Positions 1-6,166 of a stretch of DNA of 10,294 nt are shown piece by piece. The DNA lies in assembly GCA_937868245.1 (NCBI GenBank), contig CALMMI010000644.1, positions 1 through 10,294 on the forward strand. Reading direction: 5' to 3'. The notes beneath the pieces are model-generated. The model worked only from the letters and a program-made list of their open reading frames with translations, was not told the DNA's origin and ran no database searches. Both the position numbers and the translations under genes were made by a program. The DNA is from an uncultured Ignavibacteria bacterium. GTDB taxonomy: Bacteria > Bacteroidota > Ignavibacteria > Kapaibacteriales > UBA961. Within the stretch, counting starts at the first letter, position 1, and each line of letters starts with the position of its first letter.

Positions 1-484
1 GTGCATGAATTCCATCCAAGCAATTATGGAACAGTATAATTGAAATTCCTATAGCAGCAATAATCTTCTGCGGCAACCACATTAATCCCGCAAGTGCAAC
101 CATAGACCAACCAATTGCCCAAATAACCTGACCTACCGAAGTTCCATAGCTAACATTAAAAAACCAGCCAAAGCGAACAACTGTAAGTTCCAGAAAAACC
201 AACCATAATCCTCGTGTAAGTAAAAATCGTGATAATTCTGGTGGACGCTCACGTTTAGAGGAAAGAAACGCACCTGTTCCCGCAAGGAACACAAACACAG
301 GAGCGCAGAAATGGGTTATAAACCTAGTAAAGAAGTAATAGATGTCGGTGTGAGCCAAGTCGAGTGGATCGAAAGAGGCATTTGAAAAGAAATCGCGAAC
401 ATGGTCCAATGCCATGATTATCATCACCAAACCACGCAAAAAATCTATTGAATCAAGCCGGATTCTCGGAGTAGAATTATCCAT
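1..484 (-). CDS. DUF1624 / HGSNAT-like multi-pass membrane protein, N-terminal 161 residues (3' end outside window)
   Basis: The minus-strand frame opens with ATG at 482-484 and has no stop before the window edge. The N-terminus carries the run DFLRGLVMIIMALDHVRDFF (residues 14-33). This matches the first membrane helix and conserved Asp-His of the DUF1624 / heparan-alpha-glucosaminide N-acetyltransferase catalytic family. Five hydrophobic segments are visible, at about residues 12-27, 49-75, 87-105, 118-136 and 138-154. Family members are integral inner-membrane proteins, usually well over 300 residues, so less than half is present. The eukaryotic relative acetylates a sugar amine from acetyl-CoA. 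The bacterial substrate is generally unknown and I do not assign one. The gene lies 78 bases after yraN on the same strand, so it may share that transcript or use its own promoter in the AT-rich gap. The family call is from motif recognition only. Confidence 0.8.
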   Translation of the reverse strand, partial: MDNSTPRIRLDSIDFLRGLVMIIMALDHVRDFFSNASFDPLDLAHTDIYYFFTRFITHFCAPVFVFLAGTGAFLSSKRERPPELSRFLLTRGLWLVFLELTVVRFGWFFNVSYGTSVGQVIWAIGWSMVALAGLMWLPQKIIAAIGISIILFHNCLDGIHA

Positions 485-511
485 GAATACAATTCAGATA
501 TAGTGAAGAAA

Positions 512-533
512 TAATCACAATATTAATCACAAT
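512..533. repeat. Tandem direct repeat TAATCACAAT, two copies, 12-base period
   Basis: Copies lie at 512-521 and 524-533, separated by AT. On the minus strand they read ATTGTGATTA. They sit 28 to 49 bases upstream of the ATG of the DUF1624 gene, in the gap after yraN, where a promoter or regulator site would be expected. The repeat is exact, but the gap is very AT-rich, so chance is not excluded. No regulator is assigned. Confidence 0.4.
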
Positions 534-562
534 AATTGAAAATTAATTTGAGAATCGAACAT

Positions 563-928
563 CTAAAAGGCACTGATTAAATGTCTAATTTCCGTCGGTT
601 TACGAGTGTAATCTATAGCAATTACATCAAACCTGCACTCTATATTTGTAATTTTATTCACGTATAAATACCCTTCGGCAGTTCGGCGGATAACCTTCAT
701 CTTACTTGGTGTAATCGAAGATTCAGGAGAACCGAAGAGATCACTTGAACGGGCTTTCACTTCTATAAAAACAAGCACATCCTTATCACGAGCAATAATA
801 TCAATCTCCCCATCCCTCCCGAAATGGAAGTTTCTCTTCACGATTTTGAATCCTTTTTCTATTAGGAACTCTACTGCTTCATCTTCGGCTTTTGCACCTT
901 TTTCGCGTTGGTTTGGTTGGTCGGGCAT
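563..928 (-). CDS. yraN: YraN family protein (UPF0102), endonuclease-like fold
   Basis: This is a complete 121-residue protein, the usual size for UPF0102. The N-terminal segment REKGAKAEDEAVEFLIEKGF and the core GEIDIIARDKDVLVFIEVKAR-type stretch (residues 40-60) are the family hallmarks. The residues form a PD-(D/E)XK nuclease arrangement: E15, D43 and E56-V-K58. The family has the Holliday-junction-resolvase-like fold, but its physiological role is not settled. I therefore call only the family and not an activity. The ATG at 926-928 gives the expected N-terminus with no strong Shine-Dalgarno. The gene starts 19 bases after the stop of the small ATPase partner, on the same strand, and is probably the fourth gene of the miaB transcript. 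In many bacteria yraN lies among housekeeping genes, which fits its position here. Confidence 0.93.
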   Translation of the reverse strand: MPDQPNQREKGAKAEDEAVEFLIEKGFKIVKRNFHFGRDGEIDIIARDKDVLVFIEVKARSSDLFGSPESSITPSKMKVIRRTAEGYLYVNKITNIECRFDVIAIDYTRKPTEIRHLISAF

Positions 929-947
929 AAGGGTTTATTCTTATTGA

Positions 948-1472
948 TTAAATTGGTATTTGATCGCCAAATACGGAAGAAACATATTTACGAAGAGTTT
1001 GAATTTGAGGTGGATTATTTCTGATAACAGCTTTTACAAATTTATACATATCATTATCATTTCTGACTGATAAATTTTTAGTTCTCTTCTTAAATTCTGT
1101 AATCTTATCTGAAATATTGAAAGACGAAGGAAAAACTGATGCACTTACAGAAGCTTCCAAGAACCATTCTTCTGCTCCATCTTTAAGATAGAAAACATGC
1201 TGATTAGGTACTTCCAAATTTTTAAGCCATTGGATTCCATGATTTTCTTGGTCAGTTTTAAATTTACGCATATACTCATGCTCATCCAGTTTTTTATTTT
1301 TATCAAAAAAACCTATAGTAATTCCTTGTTTGCTATCATTTCTTTGTTTCATAGCATTAAACAGCTGTGTTCCTTTTGCATGGTCAAAATCTTTTCTTTG
1401 CCACCTCATAACTATTTCTATAATTAAAGTGTCGAAATGACATTCGGCAATGAGTAACGGCTTATGATTCAT
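948..1472 (-). CDS. Small partner of the AAA ATPase, TOPRIM-like motifs, unknown function
   Basis: I recognise no named family with certainty. The likely start is the ATG at 1470-1472 (174 residues). A TTG at 1488-1490 would add six residues but is a weak start. In the longer numbering the N-terminus is a beta strand, PLLIAE, ending in E16. It continues as ECHFD and a helix, then a second strand GITIGFFD ends in D63, followed by K-N. That layout resembles a TOPRIM fold: an EGxxD-like first motif, then an acidic strand end. The second acidic residue of the usual DxD is Asn here (D63-K-N65). A third strand, HVFYLKDG, is followed by EEWFLEAS. There is no signal peptide and no membrane segment, so it is presumably cytoplasmic. 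The start overlaps the ATPase stop by 11 bases (ATGAATCATAA), which implies translational coupling and joint function. Pairs of an SMC-like ATPase with a TOPRIM nuclease are known in defence systems such as PARIS. A similar role here is inference. Confidence 0.7.
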   Translation of the reverse strand: MNHKPLLIAECHFDTLIIEIVMRWQRKDFDHAKGTQLFNAMKQRNDSKQGITIGFFDKNKKLDEHEYMRKFKTDQENHGIQWLKNLEVPNQHVFYLKDGAEEWFLEASVSASVFPSSFNISDKITEFKKRTKNLSVRNDNDMYKFVKAVIRNNPPQIQTLRKYVSSVFGDQIPI

Positions 1473-2628
1473 GAGTATCGTATTTGTCAAGATTTTGAAA
1501 AATACTAGTATAGTTATTTAGCTGATCTGTTATTTCATCTTTAGTTAATGGTCTGATTGTAGTATTAGAACCATCATACCCAACAATAAAGACAGCAACC
1601 TTTTCCGGATTTTCCCTTACTATCGAATCGAAAATTAAATCACTATGTGTAGTAATAAAATACTGATTTTGTTCATCTTCAATAATTTCCCCGGCCAAAT
1701 AGCTTTGGTATGGTGCGTAGGTGTGGGCTTCCGGTTCTTCAAATAGTATTACTGAGTCTTTGTTCGAATAAATTGCAGCTAAATGAAAAATCATTCTTTG
1801 GAGAGTATCAGCTATTAATGAGTATGATAATTGAACATGAAATGCACCTGTTTTTTTCTGAATCTTAATTTTATTCCCCTTAGGATCATCAAATATAAGT
1901 ACAATGTCAAAACCGAACGGCTTGAAAAAATCAACTATTATTTCTTGTAATTTAGGTGTGTGTTGCAATACTTCCAATAAATTATCACCATGAGGCGGAA
2001 GGAGATATCCGATTTCATGATTGCCATGAGCAGATTGCCGCTTATAATGATAACTTCTAATAGGTGAAAGTCTAACTAGATGTGAATTGTCAATTACTCC
2101 TTCTCTGTCCATTTGGCAGAAGGAGTATGAATCGCCTCTAACTTCAACTTTCCTTCCATGATGAATTCTATGAAAATCTTCGAGCATCTTTTCGACATCA
2201 TCACTTATTTGCATTTCTTCTTGTGGAGAGCGTTTTTCTTTAACAAAATTAATAATTGCGTCGCTCGAAGAAGTAAATTTGAGTGTTTGATTTAAGGAAT
2301 CTATACCATTATTATCTGCAAAGTATACAAACATTCTATCACTAGAAAAATATGAAAGCTGTACTGCCCCAATGTTACTCATCACAATTATTTGATTTGA
2401 CGTTTCCTGCATATTAAAAAGCTCGCTTATGTTTTCATAATAAATTGAACCTTCTAGAAACTTTTTATTTTCACCTATATCGCCCGTAAGCAACGAAATC
2501 GCCTCAAGAATATTAGACTTCCCAGTATTGGGTTTCCCAATAAAGATATTCACCTGCTTACAATCAAGCTTTATTTCTTTAATAGACTTGAAGTTCTTTA
2601 TAGTCAATTCATTAATTATCGTTTTCAT
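1462..2628 (-). CDS. SMC/ABC-like AAA ATPase (AAA_15/AAA_21 type), putative defence or DNA-repair ATPase
   Basis: This 388-residue protein is complete, with ATG at 2626-2628. The N-terminus, LTIKNFKSIKEIKLD, is the typical opening of RecF/SMC-type ATPases. Walker A is GKPNTGKS at residues 31-38. Walker B is VILFEEPEAH at about 293-302, with E297/E298 catalytic and magnesium-binding candidates. The H-loop is ITTHSDL, with H328. The ABC signature region before Walker B reads LSYSLIADTLQRMIF, lacking a plain LSxG. The stretch between Walker A and the signature is long and has no recognisable domain; there is no fused nuclease. The protein should dimerise on ATP and act in the cytoplasm, probably on or with nucleic acid. 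The partner gene overlaps its 3' end. It begins 19 bases after the miaB stop, so it is co-transcribed with miaB. Local base composition is clearly more AT-rich than miaB (15 of 60 G/C at 1621-1680 against 33 of 60 at 3421-3480), which hints at acquisition. The ATPase class is sure. Substrate and function are not. Confidence 0.9.
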   Translation of the reverse strand: MKTIINELTIKNFKSIKEIKLDCKQVNIFIGKPNTGKSNILEAISLLTGDIGENKKFLEGSIYYENISELFNMQETSNQIIVMSNIGAVQLSYFSSDRMFVYFADNNGIDSLNQTLKFTSSSDAIINFVKEKRSPQEEMQISDDVEKMLEDFHRIHHGRKVEVRGDSYSFCQMDREGVIDNSHLVRLSPIRSYHYKRQSAHGNHEIGYLLPPHGDNLLEVLQHTPKLQEIIVDFFKPFGFDIVLIFDDPKGNKIKIQKKTGAFHVQLSYSLIADTLQRMIFHLAAIYSNKDSVILFEEPEAHTYAPYQSYLAGEIIEDEQNQYFITTHSDLIFDSIVRENPEKVAVFIVGYDGSNTTIRPLTKDEITDQLNNYTSIFQNLDKYDTHES

Positions 2629-2647
2629 AGTATTTTCAATAGTAACA

Positions 2648-4042
2648 TTAATTTAACACTATATCTCCAAACATCGTTGCTGAATTAGCCCGATTGATTT
2701 TCACTGGGATTATATCACCCACAATATACCCGCCAAATTCATTATGTGTGAAAATTACGATTTTATTTGAATCTGTTCTTCCTTGCCATTCAGTAGGGGT
2801 TTTCTTGCTTGGTCCTTCCACGAGTACATTTTCAATTGTTCCAATGGTCAGTTGATTAAGCTCTCCTGCAACAATTCTTTGCTTGACTATTATGCGGTTT
2901 AGACGATCGGTTTTTACATCATCAGGAACATCATCACCCATTTTCCATGCTTTTGTTTTTTCACGGGGGGAATATTTATACATATATGCTCCGTCGTAGC
3001 GTACTTGCTGCATCAGCTCGATAGTTGCATCATTATCCTCCTCTGTTTCAGTAGGGAACCCAACGATAATATCTGTCGAAAGAGCGCAATTTGGCATTAC
3101 TTCCTTAATTTTTCTCATTCGCTCCAAATAATGCTCAACAGTATAGGTTCGGTTCATCAATTTCAAAATTCTATCAGAACCTGACTGCACCGGCAAATGG
3201 ATATGCTTGCAAATATTATCATATTCAGCCATCGTTTCGATGAGCTTGTCGCTCATATCCTGCGGGTGGGAAGTTGTATAGCGAATCCGTATTTCAGGTA
3301 TTGCACGAGCGCAAGCAGCAAGCAAATCAGCAAAATCCTTGCTTGTTTGCTCATCGCGGTAACTGTTCACGTTTTGCCCGAGCAATGTCGCTTCCTTGAA
3401 TCCGCTGTCGCGCAGGATTTTCAGTTCATTCACCACTGAATCCAAAGTCCGTGAGCGTTCGCGTCCGCGTGTGAACGGCACTACGCAGAATGTACAGAAC
3501 TTATCACATCCACGCATAATCGAGACCCATGCAGAAATACCATCGGTTCTGAGTGGCAAGATATCATCATACGTTTCTACACGGCTTAGTTTTACAGCAA
3601 TCCCTTTTTCACCTGTGAATGCTCTGCCTACCAAGTCCGGTACATTGCGGTATTCATCAGGACCTACCACAACATCAACCAGTTTTTTCTCTAATAAATC
3701 ACCGCGCAAACGTTCAGCCATGCAGCCGAGAACACCTACTACCAAATCATGATTACGTTTTTTATAGTATTTCAAGTGGTCGAGACGTTCGTGGATTTTC
3801 TTTTCGGCATTATCGCGTACTGCACATGTATTTAGAAGTATTACATCAGCATCATCGGGCTTGTCAGTAATTGCGTAACCGCTGTTGTTCATAACTCCCT
3901 TTACGATTTCGGAGTCGTTAACGTTCATTTGGCAGCCGTAGGTTTCCACATAGAGTTTTCGTGGTGGGGCAACGGGTGAAGACAAGTCGAAAATTTCTTC
4001 TTCGTATAGCTCAGATTCGGTTAGAATCGGTAATTCAAACAT
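2648..4042 (-). CDS. miaB: tRNA-2-methylthio-N6-dimethylallyladenosine synthase MiaB
   Basis: MiaB is a radical-SAM methylthiotransferase that converts i6A37 to ms2i6A37 in tRNAs reading UNN codons, using two 4Fe-4S clusters. Counted from the ATG at 4040-4042 (464 residues), the N-terminal cluster cysteines are C37 (YGCQMN), C73 (NTCAVR) and C107 (LGCMAE). The radical-SAM motif CDKFCTFC holds C179, C183 and C186, followed by PFTRGRERSR. The C-terminal part has the expected TRAM-type RNA-binding region (IENVLVEGPSKK and GDIIPVKI). The set of motifs, with CQMN and RGRERSR, separates MiaB from RimO and MtaB. An in-frame GTG at 4073-4075 would add 11 residues. I prefer the ATG, though neither start has a convincing Shine-Dalgarno. 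It heads the minus-strand gene series and is divergent from the secreted-protein genes. Confidence 0.97.
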   Translation of the reverse strand: MFELPILTESELYEEEIFDLSSPVAPPRKLYVETYGCQMNVNDSEIVKGVMNNSGYAITDKPDDADVILLNTCAVRDNAEKKIHERLDHLKYYKKRNHDLVVGVLGCMAERLRGDLLEKKLVDVVVGPDEYRNVPDLVGRAFTGEKGIAVKLSRVETYDDILPLRTDGISAWVSIMRGCDKFCTFCVVPFTRGRERSRTLDSVVNELKILRDSGFKEATLLGQNVNSYRDEQTSKDFADLLAACARAIPEIRIRYTTSHPQDMSDKLIETMAEYDNICKHIHLPVQSGSDRILKLMNRTYTVEHYLERMRKIKEVMPNCALSTDIIVGFPTETEEDNDATIELMQQVRYDGAYMYKYSPREKTKAWKMGDDVPDDVKTDRLNRIIVKQRIVAGELNQLTIGTIENVLVEGPSKKTPTEWQGRTDSNKIVIFTHNEFGGYIVGDIIPVKINRANSATMFGDIVLN

Positions 4043-4356
4043 AGCTTTTTTCAAGTAAGAGGGTGATAACTCCACCCGTAGAAATCTGGGTAACGTGTTG
4101 TTTTTAGATGCAATATACGAAAAATGGAGGAAGGAAGGGGCAAACTGTAAAAGGGTTTAGGAAAGGTTAAGGAACGTTTGTCAAATCAATTGGACCGTCA
4201 AGTTTTACGATATAAAAGTATTTTCACAATTAATTAGTAATTAGAACCCTTAACTCATAAAAAATATCTTTACTTTTGCAGTAGTATAATTATGTCTCAA
4301 TCCTAACTTAATTTTCTTATAGAACTTACCGGTACCAACACTTCGTTACAAATACT
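4043..4356. other. Divergent intergenic region between miaB and the first T9SS cargo gene
   Basis: No convincing gene is present on either strand. The segment must carry promoters for both the leftward miaB series and the rightward secreted-protein gene. On the minus strand a perfect TTGACA occurs (plus positions 4179-4184), but I see no good TATAAT at the right distance. A tandem TAATTAG duplication lies at 4231-4244. The rightward promoter candidate is listed separately. Confidence 0.6.
4271..4290 (+). promoter_or_regulatory. Candidate promoter for the first secreted-protein gene
   Basis: TACTTTTG at 4271-4278 matches the Bacteroidota -7 consensus TAnnTTTG exactly. A perfect TATAAT lies just downstream at 4285-4290. 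No clear -33 TTTG or -35 TTGACA precedes either. Either element would give a leader of roughly 60-70 bases before the ATG at 4357. Which is used cannot be told from sequence alone. Confidence 0.4.
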
Positions 4357-5130
4357 ATGAAAAATGACTCTTTCAAAAAGATAATTCCTTTTATCTTTTT
4401 GATGCTTATTGCAATAACATTCCATACGAATGCACAAACACCCATCAAACCAGATTGTTTACAGCTTATTGATAGTGCAAAATTATCGAATGTACATTTT
4501 GTAATGATTGATACTTGTCAAAATTCACCTACTTACAATCTTAAATTTGGTTATAAAGCAATAATACTATTTAAGGTTAAGGCAACTAACATCCCTTATC
4601 ACTCAAATATAGGATTGGTTGATACAAACTGGACAGTTATTGATACTGCCTATCCAATTCTACGCTCATCTTTTCACGAAATCGAAACGCGATTTGGAAG
4701 CTATATAATGCAAAAACTTAGTCCTGAAGATACAAGCGATCCTTTTCGTAGCCAGATTTACAGGATTATTTTTAACACTTACGCCCCTTTCCTACCCATT
4801 GATTCCATCCTTTCAGTTATACCTGATTCAGTTATAACTTGGGAATGGCAGAATTCATTCTTATTATTTGATCCTGTTATTGAGGAGAAATCTCAAGAGC
4901 AGGATCATACTATGATTGTTTTTAACAATGATAGGAAAGAAATAAATATTACTTCTAATGGAATGAAAAATGGGCAAGTATCTTTATATGATATGAACGG
5001 TAATATTGTCTCACAGACATCATTAGAGAGTGGTAAAGGTCTTATAGATATATTAGCTATTTCTACAGGTGTATATTTTGTAAAATGTGGCTACTATATA
5101 AAAAAAGTATTCATTGGAGATAAACCATGA
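4357..5130 (+). CDS. Secreted protein with T9SS C-terminal sorting domain, paralogue 1, unknown N-terminal domain
   Basis: The protein has 257 residues. A Sec signal peptide is clear: basic start, hydrophobic core IIPFIFLMLIAITF, and likely cleavage after TNA at residues 24-26, leaving QTPIKPD. Residues about 30-180 are a domain I do not recognise, with the motifs IDTCQNSPTYNLKFGY (51-66) and DTNWTVIDTAY (89-99). Residues about 185-257 look like a type A T9SS sorting domain: MIVFNNDRKEINITS, then VSLYDMNGNIV, then the closing STGVYFVKCGYYIKKVFIG. Family knowledge says this tail is removed or anchored as the cargo crosses the outer membrane, so the mature protein should be outside the cell. 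Cysteines C34 and C54 flank the start of the unknown domain and could pair. No Shine-Dalgarno is visible before the ATG, but the signal peptide fixes it. The role is unknown. Confidence 0.88.
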   Translation: MKNDSFKKIIPFIFLMLIAITFHTNAQTPIKPDCLQLIDSAKLSNVHFVMIDTCQNSPTYNLKFGYKAIILFKVKATNIPYHSNIGLVDTNWTVIDTAYPILRSSFHEIETRFGSYIMQKLSPEDTSDPFRSQIYRIIFNTYAPFLPIDSILSVIPDSVITWEWQNSFLLFDPVIEEKSQEQDHTMIVFNNDRKEINITSNGMKNGQVSLYDMNGNIVSQTSLESGKGLIDILAISTGVYFVKCGYYIKKVFIGDKP

Positions 5131-5168
5131 AACAACTATTGCTTTGTTCTACTCTCAGATAGATTATA

Positions 5169-5187
5169 AGAGCATTTGCAAATCTCT
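5169..5187. repeat. Short dyad AGAG-C-ATTTGCAAAT-CTCT between the paralogues
   Basis: ATTTGCAAAT at 5174-5183 is a perfect 10-base palindrome flanked by AGAG and CTCT with one unpaired C. A loopless palindrome of this kind suits protein binding better than an RNA hairpin. It overlaps the -35 part of the promoter candidate for the second paralogue, so it could be an operator. This is inference from position only. Confidence 0.3.
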
Positions 5188-5202
5188 CAATTTCTCTATA
5201 AT
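5175..5202 (+). promoter_or_regulatory. Candidate promoter for the second secreted-protein gene
   Basis: TTTGCA (5175-5180) and a perfect TATAAT (5197-5202) are separated by 16 bases, ahead of the ATG at 5261. The 130-base gap after paralogue 1 shows no GC-rich terminator, so read-through from the first gene is also possible. Confidence 0.35.
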
Positions 5203-5248
5203 ATTCGTTCAAAAATCTCTTTTTTCGCATTAATTTTTCCTATCTGTT

Positions 5249-5253
5249 AAGGA
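5249..5253 (+). promoter_or_regulatory. Ribosome binding site of paralogue 2
   Basis: AAGGA lies seven bases before the ATG at 5261. It is one of the few good Shine-Dalgarno sequences in the window and confirms this start. The upstream paralogue has none, which suggests the two copies may be translated at different rates. Confidence 0.6.
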
Positions 5254-5260
5254 CTCACAG

Positions 5261-6031
5261 ATGAAAACCACTTCTCTTCTTATTATTCTACTAATTCTTA
5301 CTGCTGTCTGTAATATATTCGTTACAACAGCACAAACACCTAATAAACCTGCTTGTTTGCAACTTATTGACAGTAGTGCTTATAAACTAGTTAATCGAGA
5401 TGACGTCTGTATTGATACATGTCAAAGTTCACCCACTTATAATCTTAAATTTGGTTATCTTGCAAATGTATTGTTTAAAATGAGGGCGACTAATCTTCCC
5501 TACTATCCCGATTCAAAAAAACTAGATACAAACTGGACAGTGATTGATACTGCTTATTCGCTTCTGCGATCGGTTCTTCATGCGATAGATACAACATTTG
5601 ATCATTTTACATTAATGAAACTTTCCCCTTCTGACACAGGTGATTCATTTTTAAGCCAAGGATATGTTGCTATTTTTGACAACTATGTCCCTTTTTTGTC
5701 AGTTGATTCTATTCTTATGACTATTCCTGATTCCATAATGAAATGGACATGGAGTAGAGACTTTTTATACTTTCTCCCTGTAATAGAATCAAATTTCGAG
5801 CAACAAAATACAACTGCTATTGTCTTTAATGAAGGCAAGAACGAAATAGTGATTACCTCCAAAGAACCGAAAAATGAGAACATATCAATATATGACATCC
5901 GTGGAAATCTTGTTTTGCAAGTAAAGTTAGAAGGTGGTAAAACCCAAATTGGAACCTCCTCTCTTTCTTCAGGTATCTATTTTGTTAAATACGGTTCTTA
6001 TATAAAGAAAGTAATTATTGGCTCTAATTAA
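5261..6031 (+). CDS. Secreted protein with T9SS C-terminal sorting domain, paralogue 2, unknown N-terminal domain
   Basis: The protein has 256 residues and is a tandem paralogue of the preceding gene. Residues 51-250 align without a gap, with 112 of 200 identical by my count. The signal peptide (LLIILLILTAVCNIF, then cleavage near TTA-QTPNKP, residues 22-30) is quite different from that of paralogue 1. The shared motifs are IDTCQSSPTYNLKFGY (51-66), DTNWTVIDTAY (89-99) and FLSVDSILMTIPDS. The C-terminal sorting domain, about residues 185-256, has IVFNEGKNEIVITS, ISIYDIRGNLV and SSGIYFVKYGSYIKKVIIG. C32 and C54 are shared with paralogue 1 (C34, C54). C50 is extra here, and the sorting-domain cysteine of paralogue 1 is Tyr here. 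The predicted location is extracellular or on the cell surface through T9SS. The function is unknown; no enzyme motif is visible. It ends 73 bases before the terminator hairpin it shares with nrdJ. Confidence 0.88.
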   Translation: MKTTSLLIILLILTAVCNIFVTTAQTPNKPACLQLIDSSAYKLVNRDDVCIDTCQSSPTYNLKFGYLANVLFKMRATNLPYYPDSKKLDTNWTVIDTAYSLLRSVLHAIDTTFDHFTLMKLSPSDTGDSFLSQGYVAIFDNYVPFLSVDSILMTIPDSIMKWTWSRDFLYFLPVIESNFEQQNTTAIVFNEGKNEIVITSKEPKNENISIYDIRGNLVLQVKLEGGKTQIGTSSLSSGIYFVKYGSYIKKVIIGSN

Positions 6032-6103
6032 TTGTGAAATAAGCCTCTGTAATGAATATAACATGATTCATATTTCTCATTCTTGCTCCAATCCACTTTC
6101 AGC

Positions 6104-6147
6104 AAAAAAAAGCGACAGTTCCAAAAACCGGAACTGCCGCTTTTCTA
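6104..6147. terminator. Bidirectional intrinsic terminator between convergent genes
   Basis: The arms at 6108-6122 and 6130-6144 form a 15-position stem with one A/C mismatch (AAAAGCG-A-CAGTTCC against GGAACTG-C-CGCTTTT) and a 7-base loop. The plus strand continues TTTTCTATTTT. The minus strand ends in eight T from the A-tract at 6104-6111. It can therefore stop the rightward secreted-protein transcript and the leftward nrdJ transcript, whose stop codon is about 20 bases away. Confidence 0.9.
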
Positions 6148-6166
6148 TTTTACCTAATTCAGATTC

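Noticed and set aside
2654..2669. AACACTATATCT resembling half of an NrdR box
   Set aside because: Only one half matches, and it lies inside the 3' end of miaB, far from nrdJ and not in a promoter position.
3396..3752. 118-residue plus-strand frame antisense to miaB
   Set aside because: It covers the radical-SAM core of MiaB on the other strand; low-complexity Ser/Thr/Pro-rich shadow translation.
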